From: Faecalibacterium sp. HTF-F
GTDB lineage: Bacteria > Bacillota > Clostridia > Oscillospirales > Ruminococcaceae
Direction: 5' to 3'
Assembly (NCBI RefSeq): GCF_023347535.1
Contig: NZ_CP094473.1
Coordinates: 2,666,001 to 2,730,000 of the forward strand
Length of the DNA: 64,000 bases
The translations under genes and the position numbers were made by a program. Below are positions 53,549-63,000 of the stretch, piece after piece (the first letter of the stretch is position 1; each line of letters begins with the position of its first letter). Below the pieces are notes generated by a model, which searched no databases, had not been told where the DNA came from, and saw nothing but the letters and a program-made list of their open reading frames with translations.

Positions 53549-53607
53549 AAAAGAATCTGCAACTGTCAGCCTGAACTTCGGGCATCACAATTGCAGATTC
53601 TTTCTTT
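53549..53607. terminator. Hairpin terminator at the end of the MMPL/YhgE-like operon
   Basis: AAGAATCTGCAA / TTGCAGATTCTT with an inner stem, flanked by A and T runs on both strands. Confidence 0.8.
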
Positions 53608-53614
53608 TTATGTC

Positions 53615-55321
53615 TTATCCTTTATACAGCCCAAACAGCTTGAGCAGCTTCTGCCAGAAGGTCAGGGTCACAGCCGCCGGTTCCGGCTGGGCTGCCGGGG
53701 CCGGGGCTGTGATGGCGGTGGTCTGCAGCGCAAACTGCACCGCACTCACCTCAGTGTTCTCTGCCGAGGTGAAGCTCTGCACCTCCCCGCCGCCGGAAAG
53801 ACTGTTCAGCAGGCTGTCCAGCTGGGCACCCATGTCGATGCTGGAAACGCTGCTGCGCAGCTCGCCGGTGCCGCCGGTCAGCTGAGATGCTCCCTCAGCC
53901 AGCTGCGCAACGCCCGCTTTCAGCTGGGCTACACCGTCGGTGTAGGCGTTCAGGCCGTCGTCCAGCTGGACGTACTGGGACGCCAGCTGGTTCACGCCGT
54001 CGGTGAGCACCGAGAGATTGCCCAGCATCCCGGTCAGCACACTGGCCAGCTGCCGCACCCCGGCGTCAAACTCGCCGTAGCTGCCGTTCAGGGTGCTGCT
54101 GCCCTCGTGCAGCTGGGCGATGCCGCCGTTCACGGTGTCCAGATAGGTCTGCATGGCGTCGATGTTGGCCGTAGACCCCTGCAAAAGCAGGATCACATCC
54201 TTGAGCTGGGGCATCATCCACACCATGCCCTGAAGCTGCTGGATGGCCTTGGCGTTGCCCTCCTTCACCACATCCAGATCAAGGCCGTTCTCCCGGAGGA
54301 TGGCCTTGTAGGCTTCAAAGCTCACCTGCTGCTCCAGCTGTGCCGCGCCCTCATCCAGCCGGGCAATGCCGTCCCGGATCTGGGTGGAAGCATCCAGCAG
54401 GGTGTTCAGCTCGTCGGTGGAGGCCGAGATGCCATTCAGCGCGGTCTGCATCTGGGTGAGGGCGGCACGCACCCGGGCTGAGCCGCCGGTCAGAGCGGCA
54501 GAATTGCCGTTCAGGGTGTCGATGCCCGCCTGCACCTGCGCAATGCCGCCTGCCAGCGCGTTGGCACCATCGTCCAGCTGAACGGAACCGCTCTGCAGCT
54601 GTTCCAGCATCCCGGTCAGGTCCATATCCCCGAGGTCGAGGTTCAGGTTCAGCCGCACACCGTTCAGGGAAACGGCCTCCATGACAAAATCCGTCACATC
54701 GGCGGTGACGGTCACGTCGCTGTCCGCGCCCGGCAGCAGGATGTAGGAGAGCTGCTTTTTGCTGCCCACATTCGCCGCCGTAGCGCCCGGTGCGCTGATG
54801 TTCCGGGCAAGGCCGGTGTCCAGACTCATGGTCACCTGCAGCGCGTAGTCGTCAAAAAAGCTGCCGGTGCAGTCCGGGTTGCGGCTCACCTGCAGCCGGA
54901 TGGAAAGCGCACCGCTTTTGCCGCCCAGCTCGTCGGGGCTGATCTCTGCCCCGTCCAGCGTATAGGTCAGCTTTACCACCCACGGCAGGGCCGTGGTGGC
55001 GTCCATAGTGCCCTCGTAATAGAGCTTGCCGTCCTCGGTCACATGCACCGTGACCGTATCGCCGCTCTGCTCCACGGCATCGCTCGTGGTCATGTTGCGC
55101 ACGGCAGTGTAGCTGCCGTGGTCCGCAACGGTATCCCCCGCCTGCACGGAAAAGCTGTTCACGGCGTACACGCCGGTCACAGCACCGGAGGCCGTAAGGT
55201 TTGCATAAATGACCTCTTCCTTGGCAGCGGAGGCTGCTGCAAAAGCCGGCAGACTGCTGCCCGCCAGCAGGCAGCCTGCCAGTGCCAGCGCCGACACCCG
55301 GCGCACAAATCGATGTTTCAT
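53615..55321 (-). CDS. Secreted YhgE/Pip-like protein with repeated heptads
   Basis: 568 residues; ATG at 55321, about 10 bases from AGGAGG (a TTG at 55330 is too close to that site). Signal peptide: basic start KHRFVRR, hydrophobic core ALALAGCLLAGSSLPAFA. The first 200 residues form a beta-rich domain. The middle (about 210-480) holds many QLxxGxxxLxxG heptad-like repeats, such as QLDDGANALAGGIAQVQAG and QLDDGLNAYTDGVAQL, typical of YhgE/Pip and ESX-linked extracellular proteins. No sortase motif or membrane anchor follows; the tail FWQKLLKLFGLYKG is amphipathic. It follows the MMPL gene by 5 bases and probably works with it at the cell surface. Confidence 0.72.
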   Translation of the reverse strand: MKHRFVRRVSALALAGCLLAGSSLPAFAAASAAKEEVIYANLTASGAVTGVYAVNSFSVQAGDTVADHGSYTAVRNMTTSDAVEQSGDTVTVHVTEDGKLYYEGTMDATTALPWVVKLTYTLDGAEISPDELGGKSGALSIRLQVSRNPDCTGSFFDDYALQVTMSLDTGLARNISAPGATAANVGSKKQLSYILLPGADSDVTVTADVTDFVMEAVSLNGVRLNLNLDLGDMDLTGMLEQLQSGSVQLDDGANALAGGIAQVQAGIDTLNGNSAALTGGSARVRAALTQMQTALNGISASTDELNTLLDASTQIRDGIARLDEGAAQLEQQVSFEAYKAILRENGLDLDVVKEGNAKAIQQLQGMVWMMPQLKDVILLLQGSTANIDAMQTYLDTVNGGIAQLHEGSSTLNGSYGEFDAGVRQLASVLTGMLGNLSVLTDGVNQLASQYVQLDDGLNAYTDGVAQLKAGVAQLAEGASQLTGGTGELRSSVSSIDMGAQLDSLLNSLSGGGEVQSFTSAENTEVSAVQFALQTTAITAPAPAAQPEPAAVTLTFWQKLLKLFGLYKG

Positions 55322-55326
55322 CTCGG

Positions 55327-57384
55327 TCAAGCCTCCTTCGGCTGTTTTTTCTTTTTTATAATGAGCGGGTCGGCCAGATACAAAAAGCCCGGCAGTGCCG
55401 AAAGCACGATGGCCAGCGACACCAGACTGCCCACGCCCAGAAAATTGCCCAGCTGGCCCAGCAGCTGGTTTGTGGAAATGGCTCCCATCAAAAAGCCCAC
55501 CACCGCCATGGCGCTGCCGGTGGTACTGACCGAGGTGGTCACGGCAGACACCGTGGCCGCAACGGCTTCTTTGCGGCCCAGCGTCTCCCGGAACTCCTGA
55601 TAGCGGTCGGAGAAGAGGATGGCGTAATCCACCGTAGCGCCCAGCTGCACCGAGCTGATGATGAGGTAGGCAATGTAGAACACGTACTGGCCCCGGAAGT
55701 ACGGAATGGCCAGATTGATCCAGATGGCGGTCTCGATGCTGAGCACCAGAATGATGGGCAAAAGCAGCTGGCGCTTCATGAGGAGCAGGATCAGGAACAC
55801 CGCGCCGATGGCCAGCAGGTTCACCTTGACCATGTCGGCCGTGATGGTGTCCATCAGGTCATAGGTGCTCACGCCCTGACCGGCCAGATAATAATTGTCC
55901 GGGTAATATTGCTGCACCGTGGCGCGCACCCGCTCCACCAGCGCAAAGGCCCCATCGCCCTCGGTGTCGGCGTCCACGGTCAGCACCATGCGGGTGTAGC
56001 CGCCGGAGACCAGCAGCCCCAGCGTGTCCCCGGGCACGAACTCCGGCGGGATGGACGCGCCTGCGTTGTCCACATAGGAAAGGATGCCGGTCACCTCCGG
56101 GATGGCGTGCAGTGCATCCGAAAGCTTTTGCTGCGTGGCGGTGTCGCCCTCCGGCACCAGTACAACGTAGGTGTCGCTGCGGCCAAAGGTCTCCTCGATG
56201 GCGGCGGTGTCCGCACCCAGACGGGTGTTCTCGCCAAACATGTGGGCGGCACCGTAGTAATACTGGTTCGAGTTGGAGGCCAGATAGCTGGGCACCATCA
56301 GGATGACCAGCACCAGTGCCATGGGCAGCATGATGCGGGCCACAAAGCGGCCGAACTTGTCAAAGCTGGGCAGCAGGGGCCTGTGGTGGGTCTTATCCAT
56401 CCACTTGTAGCACGCCAGCGTCAGCGCGGGCATAAAGGTGAACACGGTGACAAGGCTCAGCACCACGCCCTTTGCCAGCGCAAGGCCCAGATCCGGGCCG
56501 ATCTGGAACTGCATGAGCACCAGTGCCAGAAAGCCGATGACGGTGGTCAGGCCGCTGGACAGGATGGAGCCGGTGGATCTGCACAGGGCGTCCACCATGC
56601 ACTCCTCCGGGCTGGCACCGGGGTTTTCGGCCCGGCACTCCGCAAAGCGGTGGATCAGGAACACCGAGTAGTCCAGCGAAACCGCCAGCTGCAGGATGCT
56701 GCCCGCCGCATTGGTGACAAAGGAGATGGTGCCGAAGATGAGGTTCGTGCCGTTGTTGAGCAGGATGGCCGCCCCCAGACCCGTCAGCACCAGCAGCGGC
56801 TCTGCCCAGGAATCGGTGGTCAGGATCAGGATGAACAGCACATACACCACCGCGATGGCGGCGATCTTTGCCACCTCGGTCACGGTGGAGTTGGTGGCAA
56901 CGGCAGTGGAGACCGCCGCGCCCTCCAGCGCGTTGCCCTCCCCGATCAGATCCCGCACGGCAGCCACGGCTTCCAGACGCTTCTCGTCCTCCACCGTCAC
57001 GGTGAACAGGGCGCAGCCATCCTTATAATAGCTCTCCACCGTGGCGGTGTCCTGCATCTGCAAAGGCACTGTCACATCCAGACTGTCGTCCAGCCATGCA
57101 ACGGAGGACACTCCGTCGATGGCGGCAAGCTTTTCCTTGTACTCCAGCGCCTGCGGCACCGTCACATCCCGCACCATGACCCGCATGTTGGGGATGCCGC
57201 CGGTGAAAGCACCGTTCATCACCTCGATGGCGGTGGTGGAGGGGGATTCCGGCGGCAGATAGTCGTTGATATCATAATCCACCTGCACCCGGCTTGTGGC
57301 AGCCATGCTCAGCACAGCCGCCAGTGCAAACACCGCCAGCACCAGCCTGCGGCGGCGCACGATGGCGGTATAAAAACGTTTCAT
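55327..57384 (-). CDS. MMPL/RND-family transporter
   Basis: 685 residues; ATG at 57384 with AAAGGAG upstream. Twelve membrane helices as 1+5 and 1+5, with two large extracellular domains (about 35-170 and 390-500). The paired motifs of MMPL proteins are LDYSVFLIHR (about 238-247) and VDYAILFSDR (about 580-589). Their Asp-Tyr pairs carry the proton relay. Such proteins export lipids, surface polymers or toxic compounds using the proton gradient. It is followed by the YhgE-like secreted protein, a pairing known in Firmicutes. Substrate unknown. Confidence 0.88.
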   Translation of the reverse strand: MKRFYTAIVRRRRLVLAVFALAAVLSMAATSRVQVDYDINDYLPPESPSTTAIEVMNGAFTGGIPNMRVMVRDVTVPQALEYKEKLAAIDGVSSVAWLDDSLDVTVPLQMQDTATVESYYKDGCALFTVTVEDEKRLEAVAAVRDLIGEGNALEGAAVSTAVATNSTVTEVAKIAAIAVVYVLFILILTTDSWAEPLLVLTGLGAAILLNNGTNLIFGTISFVTNAAGSILQLAVSLDYSVFLIHRFAECRAENPGASPEECMVDALCRSTGSILSSGLTTVIGFLALVLMQFQIGPDLGLALAKGVVLSLVTVFTFMPALTLACYKWMDKTHHRPLLPSFDKFGRFVARIMLPMALVLVILMVPSYLASNSNQYYYGAAHMFGENTRLGADTAAIEETFGRSDTYVVLVPEGDTATQQKLSDALHAIPEVTGILSYVDNAGASIPPEFVPGDTLGLLVSGGYTRMVLTVDADTEGDGAFALVERVRATVQQYYPDNYYLAGQGVSTYDLMDTITADMVKVNLLAIGAVFLILLLMKRQLLLPIILVLSIETAIWINLAIPYFRGQYVFYIAYLIISSVQLGATVDYAILFSDRYQEFRETLGRKEAVAATVSAVTTSVSTTGSAMAVVGFLMGAISTNQLLGQLGNFLGVGSLVSLAIVLSALPGFLYLADPLIIKKKKQPKEA

Positions 57385-57511
57385 CAAAACAGGAGTTCTC
57401 CTTTCCGGATCTATGAAAAAACTTTTATCATTCTAACAGGTTTGATAAACGTTGGGAAGAGACAGTTTATGAATTTTGGCCCCGAATGCCGATTTTTTTG
57501 ATTTTTCCGCC

Positions 57512-57540
57512 TTGACAACAAAAATAAATTCTGATATGCT
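57512..57540 (+). promoter_or_regulatory. Promoter of the MATE 2 leader
   Basis: TTGACA (57512-57517), 17-base spacer, TATGCT (57535-57540) preceded by TGA (extended -10). Confidence 0.75.
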
Positions 57541-57546
57541 CTTTTT

Positions 57547-57697
57547 TGGTTCATCGGAGGACCGTTTTCAACGTAATTTGAAACGGGCCGGATAAGATGC
57601 CGTGCAGACAGCGCCCCGCCGGAGGTTTCGTTGCCGTAGTGACGAAGCAGATCGAGGCAGGGCGTGCACTCGCGGACATTTATCCGGCCCGTTTTTG
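57547..57697 (+). ncRNA. Structured leader RNA of MATE 2 with mutually exclusive stems
   Basis: 57581-57595 (AAACGGGCCGGATAA) pairs perfectly over 15 bases with 57680-57694, followed by TTTTT: a terminator closing an 84-base structured loop. The AAACGG part can instead pair with CCGTTT (57562-57567) in an upstream hairpin, an antiterminator candidate. The loop contains nested stems GTGC/GCAC, GCGCCC/GGGCGT and TTTCGT/ACGAAG. The arrangement is that of a riboswitch or protein-responsive attenuator. I do not recognise the class. Confidence 0.6.
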
Positions 57698-57722
57698 CAC
57701 CTTGTGCAGAAAGGAGGACGCC

Positions 57723-59072
57723 ATGTCCAAGCAGCGGATCCAGCTTTCCGATCACTTTACCTATTCCCGCCTTTTGCGGTTCGTGCTGCCCTGTATCGGC
57801 ACCATGCTGTTCACCTCCATCTACGGCATCGTGGACGGCCTGTGTGTCTCCAACTTTGTGGGCAAGACGGCCTTTGCGGCGGTCAACCTCATCATGCCGC
57901 TGCCCATGCTGCTGGGCACCATCGGCTTTATGCTGGGCACCGGCGGCAGCGCCATCGTGGGCATCACGCTGGGCGAGGGCGACCAGAAAAAGGCCGACCG
58001 CTATTTCACCCTGTTCCTGCTGGCGGCTCTGGTCTCGGTCAGTGTGCTGGCAGTGCTGGGCATTGTGTTCCTGCGGCCCATTGCCGTGCTGCTGGGCGCA
58101 AAGGGAGAGCTTTTGGACTACGCGGTGCGCTATGGACGCATCCTGATGGTGTCCCTGCCCACCTTTGCGCTGCAGAATATGTTCCAGAGCTTTTTTGTCA
58201 CCGCCGAAAAGCCGCACCTCGGCTTCTGGTTCACCGTGGGCGCAGGCTGCACCAACATGGTGCTGGATGTGCTGATGGTGGGCGTCTGGGGCTGGGGCGT
58301 GGAGGGCGCTGCCATTGCCACCTTTATCAGCCAGCTGGTGGGCGGCGTGCTGCCGGTGTTCTACTTCATCGACCGCAGCAACACCAGCCGCCTGCACCTG
58401 TGCCAGACGAAAGTTTATGGCGGCGTGCTGCGGGACGCCTGCATCAACGGCTCTTCCGAGCTGATGACCAACCTTTCCATGTCGCTGGTCAATATCCTGT
58501 ACAACTTCCAGCTGCTGCGTCTGGCCGGTGAGAACGGCGTGGCCGCCTACGGCGTCATCATGTACGCGGCCTTCCTGTTCGTGGCGGTGTTCGTGGGCTA
58601 TGCCGTGGGCAGTGCGCCCATCGTCAGCTTCCACTACGGTGCCCGCAACCACGCCGAGGTGCACAACCTCTACCGCAAGAGCCTGCGGCTCATCGCCGTG
58701 GTGGCTGTGACCCTGACGCTGGCTTCCATGTTCATCATCCCCTGTGTAGCGCGCGTTTTCGTGGGCTACGACGCGGAGCTGCTGGCCTTGACCAGCCGGG
58801 CCTTCCGGCTGTATGCGCTGAGCTTCCTCATCATGGGCTTCAACGTGTATGCGTCCTCCTTCTTCACGGCGCTGGGCGACGGCGTGACCAGCGCACTGAT
58901 CTCCTTTTTGCGCACGCTGGCGTTTCAGGTGATCGCCATTCTCCTGCTGCCGATGCTGCTGGGCATCGATGGCATCTGGCTGGCCGTCACCGCCGCCGAG
59001 CTGGCGGCTCTGGCCGTGAGCGCCGCCATGCTCCTCACCAAGGACAAGGTGTTCCATTACCGAAAGGCCTGA
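57723..59072 (+). CDS. MATE-family efflux transporter 2
   Basis: 449 residues; ATG at 57723 behind AAAGGAGG. An in-frame ATG at 57597 lies inside the leader structure and has no ribosome site. Twelve helices; N-terminus FTYSRLLRFVLPCIGTMLFTSIYGIVDGLCVSNF (about 12-45, in part) belongs to the Firmicute MATE branch near MepA, with GSAIVGITLGEGDQKKA and GVWGWGVEGAAIATFISQ. Exports cationic drugs or metabolites. Control by a structured leader suggests a specific small-molecule inducer, probably also the exported compound. Confidence 0.9.
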   Translation: MSKQRIQLSDHFTYSRLLRFVLPCIGTMLFTSIYGIVDGLCVSNFVGKTAFAAVNLIMPLPMLLGTIGFMLGTGGSAIVGITLGEGDQKKADRYFTLFLLAALVSVSVLAVLGIVFLRPIAVLLGAKGELLDYAVRYGRILMVSLPTFALQNMFQSFFVTAEKPHLGFWFTVGAGCTNMVLDVLMVGVWGWGVEGAAIATFISQLVGGVLPVFYFIDRSNTSRLHLCQTKVYGGVLRDACINGSSELMTNLSMSLVNILYNFQLLRLAGENGVAAYGVIMYAAFLFVAVFVGYAVGSAPIVSFHYGARNHAEVHNLYRKSLRLIAVVAVTLTLASMFIIPCVARVFVGYDAELLALTSRAFRLYALSFLIMGFNVYASSFFTALGDGVTSALISFLRTLAFQVIAILLLPMLLGIDGIWLAVTAAELAALAVSAAMLLTKDKVFHYRKA

Positions 59073-59075
59073 TAA

Positions 59076-59121
59076 AATCCCCTGCTTTCTGCGAAACGGC
59101 GAAAAGCAGGGGATTTTTTTG
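59076..59121 (+). terminator. Terminator of MATE 2
   Basis: AAAATCCCCTGCTTT / AAAGCAGGGGATTTT stem, then TTTTGG. Confidence 0.9.
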
Positions 59122-59202
59122 GTGATTCTGGCTCTGCCGCTGCAGGGCAAATCGTGTTAGAATGGACACAGCTTCTTATTCACTGTTTTACGAGGGATCA
59201 TT

Positions 59203-59940
59203 ATGACATTGTTTTTGACCAGCAGCCCCAGCGGCTGCCCCTTTGAGCCGGGGCCTGCAGTGCCGGTGCTGGACACCCGCAACCACTTTGTGGCGAACCT
59301 GCGGGCCGTCTGGCCGGACCACGCCGTGCTGGGCCTTGCCATTGCGGCAGACCCCCACGCCTACGAGCAGAACGACGAGATGTGCCGGGTGTTTGCCCAG
59401 AGCTTTGCGAATGCCCACCTGCCCCTGACGGCGCTCATTCCCTGCGACGCCCGCAACGCCGAGGAAATCGGTTCTCTTCTGTCCCAGAGCGGCTTTGTGA
59501 TGCTGTGCGGCGGGCATGTGCCCACCCAGAACCACTTTTTTGCTCAGCTGGGCCTGCCGGGGCTTTTCCACAACTACCACGGCATCGTGCTGGGCGTGAG
59601 TGCCGGCAGCATGAACGCCGCCCACATCGTGTACGCCGCGCCCGAGGAACCGGGCGAAGCCGCCGACCCCCATTACTCCCGCTGGATGAACGGCCTTGGC
59701 CTGACCGAGACCCGCATCCTGCCCCACTACCAGTTCATCCGGGACCATCTGCTGGACGGACAGAAGGTGGAGGATATCGCCCTTGCCGACAGCAAAAAGC
59801 GGCATTTTCTCGCTTTGCCGGACGGCTCGTATATCCTGTGCGCCGACGGCAGCGAGGCACTGTACGGCAAAGGCTGGTACTTTGCGGACGGGATGATGGA
59901 AGAGATCAACGAAGATGAAGATGTGCTGCCCTTGCGGTAA
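59203..59940 (+). CDS. Peptidase S51 (dipeptidase E)-like protein
   Basis: 245 residues; ATG at 59203. Type 1 glutamine amidotransferase-like fold. The nucleophile elbow LGVSAGSMNAA (about 128-138) has Ser in GxSAG as in peptidase S51, and LCGGHVPTQN (about 103-112) is the conserved oxyanion-side GG block. His in LPHYQF (about 172) fits the catalytic His. Dipeptidase E cleaves Asp-X dipeptides, while related cyanophycinases cut beta-Asp-Arg. The exact substrate is open. It stands convergent to the Wadjet genes and has no partner. Confidence 0.82.
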   Translation: MTLFLTSSPSGCPFEPGPAVPVLDTRNHFVANLRAVWPDHAVLGLAIAADPHAYEQNDEMCRVFAQSFANAHLPLTALIPCDARNAEEIGSLLSQSGFVMLCGGHVPTQNHFFAQLGLPGLFHNYHGIVLGVSAGSMNAAHIVYAAPEEPGEAADPHYSRWMNGLGLTETRILPHYQFIRDHLLDGQKVEDIALADSKKRHFLALPDGSYILCADGSEALYGKGWYFADGMMEEINEDEDVLPLR

Positions 59941-59952
59941 AGCATGACAAAA

Positions 59953-59998
59953 AGAGAACACCCGCTGCATCCGCAGCGGGTGTTCTCTTTCTTGAGCA
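59953..59998. terminator. Terminator between the S51 peptidase and jetC
   Basis: AGAGAACACCCGCTGC / GCAGCGGGTGTTCTCT with loop ATCC; flanked by A-rich and T-rich tracts, so usable from both sides. The remaining 78 bases to jetC hold no gene. Confidence 0.9.
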
Positions 59999-60076
59999 AG
60001 GGTGGGGTGACGCTTCCCACATCTCCTAACGCTGGGCGACGGCTGCCTGTTCCGTCCTCCGTTGCTCATATCTATA

Positions 60077-63000
60077 TTACTCCAATTTGATAAACGGCGC
60101 GATGGCGTTGGCGTCGCCGTGGCGGACGATGGAGTAGGTGATGTCGCAGTAGGGCTGGATGGCGGTGCTCTTTTCCACGGTGGAGATGAGCAGCACCTGC
60201 AGCTGCAGGCGGCGGAACAGCTCCATCATGGGGCGGATGCGGTCGCTGGTCATCTTGCTGAAGGCTTCGTCCAGCAGCACAAGGCGGATGCTGTTCTCGC
60301 TCTTCTCATAAATTTGCAGCAGAGACGCGCAGATGGCCACATAGAAGGGGGCCTGATTCTCGCCGCCGGAGGAATCGCGGCTGACCCGGGACAGGTACGC
60401 CTGCTGGCCGGTGACCCGGTTGGTCACCTTGATGTCGTAGTCCAGATAGGTGCGGTAATCCACATAGTCCGAGAGGGTCACGCCGCCGGTGCGGCCCTCC
60501 TGCCGGGCGCGGGTGTTCTCGTCCACGTCCGCCATGATCTTTTCCATCAGCTCGTCCACCTGCCGCTCATAGGCCGGGTCGGCGGTGGCGGCAAGGTTGT
60601 CCAGCGAGTCGCCCTCGGTCATCTGCTGGTTGCCCTTGTCCACGATGACCTGATAGAAGGCCGCCAGTTGCGGGTCGCGGCTGGGCTCCAGCTCAAAGCG
60701 GTAGACCTCCTCGCCGTAGGTCAGCTGTTCCATCACCTTGTTCAGCTCCCGGAACTGCCGCCGTGCGTTGAAGATATCGTCCTTCATGCGGAACAGGATA
60801 TCCTTGCGGAAGCGGTCCTTGCAGTCCCGCTGGGCCTGCTCCAGACGGGCGGCGTAGCGTTCCAGATCGATGCGCACAAGGCTCTCGTGCTGGGCGCGGT
60901 ACTGGTCCAGCCCTGCAAGGCCCAGCGGATAATCGCACACATAGTGCTCGTTGTAGGCCTTCTGGGCCGGTTCCAGCGTACCGGTCAGATAGACGGCCAG
61001 CGCATCGTCCAGCTTGGCCTGCGCCTTTTCCGCAGCCTGTGCGGCGGCGCAGGGCTTATCTGCCGGGGCCAGCGCCAGCATCCGGGTGCGGGCCAGCGGC
61101 TCCACCAGCGGGTGCGCCGCAAAGAAGCTCCGGGCAGCATCGGCGCTCTGCTGTGCCGTCTCCCCTGCCTTTTTCTGCTCCGCTTCGCAGGAGGCGATCT
61201 GCTTTTCGCACACGCGGATGTCACCGCCCGCCTGCTCCACGGCGGCGCGGGCAGCCTCCCACGCGGCTTCGCGGGCTTCTTCCTCCTTGTAAAGTTGCTG
61301 CAGCAGCGGGTTCTCGCGGCACTCGGTGAGCTTTGCTTCCTGTTCGGTCACAGCATTCTGTGCAGCAGTCAGGGCGGCACGGGCGTCCCACAAAGCAGCC
61401 AGCTCATCCAGCGCTGTGCCCCGCAGCAGGGTCTGGTACTGGTTATAGGCGGCTTTCAGATTCTGTTCTGTCTGGGCGGCAGCACGGGCGCTTTCTCCCA
61501 GAGCTTCCAGCTCGGCCGACAGCGCACCGGCGCGGGCGCGGCGGGCGTCCAGACCGATGTACCGCTGGGGGGTGCGCAGCCGTTCCAGCCGGAAAGGATG
61601 GTGGCGCAGAAGGTCGCGGGTGGCGCTGTCAGGATGCTGTTCCAGCGTATCGGGGGTGTCGCAGCAGACGATGCGGCCCAGAATGGTCTGGGCATACTGT
61701 GCAGCCAGCGGATTTTCGCTGCTCACCTGCGCAGCAAGGCTGTCCGGGCCGTATTTGTCGGCGCGGCGGTTGGCCTTGCGGATGCCCGGGGTGTCCAGCA
61801 GGCTGATAGGCCCGACTTTATCCTTCAGGGCCACAAAGGCGCTCTTGGCGGCTTCGTAGTGGGTGGGCGGCACAAGGATATCAAAGCGGCGGTCCCCAAG
61901 GCAGGCTTCCACGCAGTCCTGCCAGCTCTCGTCCTCCACGTTCAACAGCTCGCAGAAAATTTTCGCGTCCGGCTGCATGCCCCGGCTCTTCAGTTCGGCG
62001 TTGACCGCATCCCGCACCCGGGTGGCGGCATCGTCGTGGGGGTAGACCCACTTGCCGCCGGACACGGCGTCCAGCTCCGCACGCTTGCCGGTCTGCTCCC
62101 GGTGCAGGGCGGCGGTGTTCTGGCGGGCGGCAAAATAGGCTTCTTCCAGCGGCTTTTCCTGCGCGGAGAGCCACGCCGTCAGCTGCGGCAGCTCCTCGGC
62201 GGTGAGCGTTTCGGCCCGGATGCCGGACGCAAAGCCGCTGCGGCGCAGCACTGCCAGCAGGCTCTGGGTGCGGGCAAGGGCGCTTTCTGCCTTTTCGGCT
62301 TTGCGTGCAGCGGCGTCCCGCGCCGTTTTGCGGCGGGAAAGCTCCTCGGTCAGGGCGTCCAGTGCCCGGCCCTCGCCGCTGGCGCTGGCGGCACCGTGGG
62401 CGGAAAGATAGGCCCGGCGGGCTTCCGCTTCGGCATTTTTGGCGTCCGCATAGCGGGCGTTCAGCTGTTCCAGCTGGCGGCGGCCTGCGTCCAGATGCTC
62501 CTGCCAGACCGTCTGTTCGCCGCCGTCGGCAGCGGCGCGGGCCAGCAGCGCCGCGCCCCGGTTCACAAGGGTCTGGGTCTGCTTTTCGGCAGCTTCGCGG
62601 CCAAAGTTCACGATCTCTTCCAGCGCGTCGGCGCGGGTCTGGGCCTCGGCCAGCACGGCGTGCAGATTTTCCAGCTCCAGCCGGTCGCCCTGCAGCGCGT
62701 CCAGATCCAGCTCCGGCTGGGGCAGGATGTACTGGTACAAAAACTCCCGGAAGTTGGGGATCTCGTCCATGCTGGTGCCCATCTGGAACACCTCGTTGAA
62801 CTTTTTGCCCAGCGGGCTGGACGCCCGCCCGATGCCCAGCGCCCGGCAGATGCGGTCCCGCGCTTCGCTGGGGCTGCGGGTGTAGGAAAGGCGGCCTGTT
62901 TCGGGCTTGAAATCCTCCTTGGCGCTGGGTGCGCCGGTGCGCGGGTCGATGAAGGGCAGCTGTTCCAGCGTGATGCCGTCCTCGGAGAGGTACCAGGTCT

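Noticed and set aside
55282..57501. 739-codon open frame opposite the MMPL gene
   Set aside because: Same type of shadow frame: His/Gln-rich, no domain, no ribosome site, fully antisense to a gene with clear motifs.
57597..57722. Extended N-terminus of MATE 2 from an in-frame ATG at 57597
   Set aside because: This start is inside the terminator-closed leader structure, has no ribosome site, and would add a Cys/Arg-rich stretch absent from MATE proteins; ATG 57723 has AAAGGAGG.
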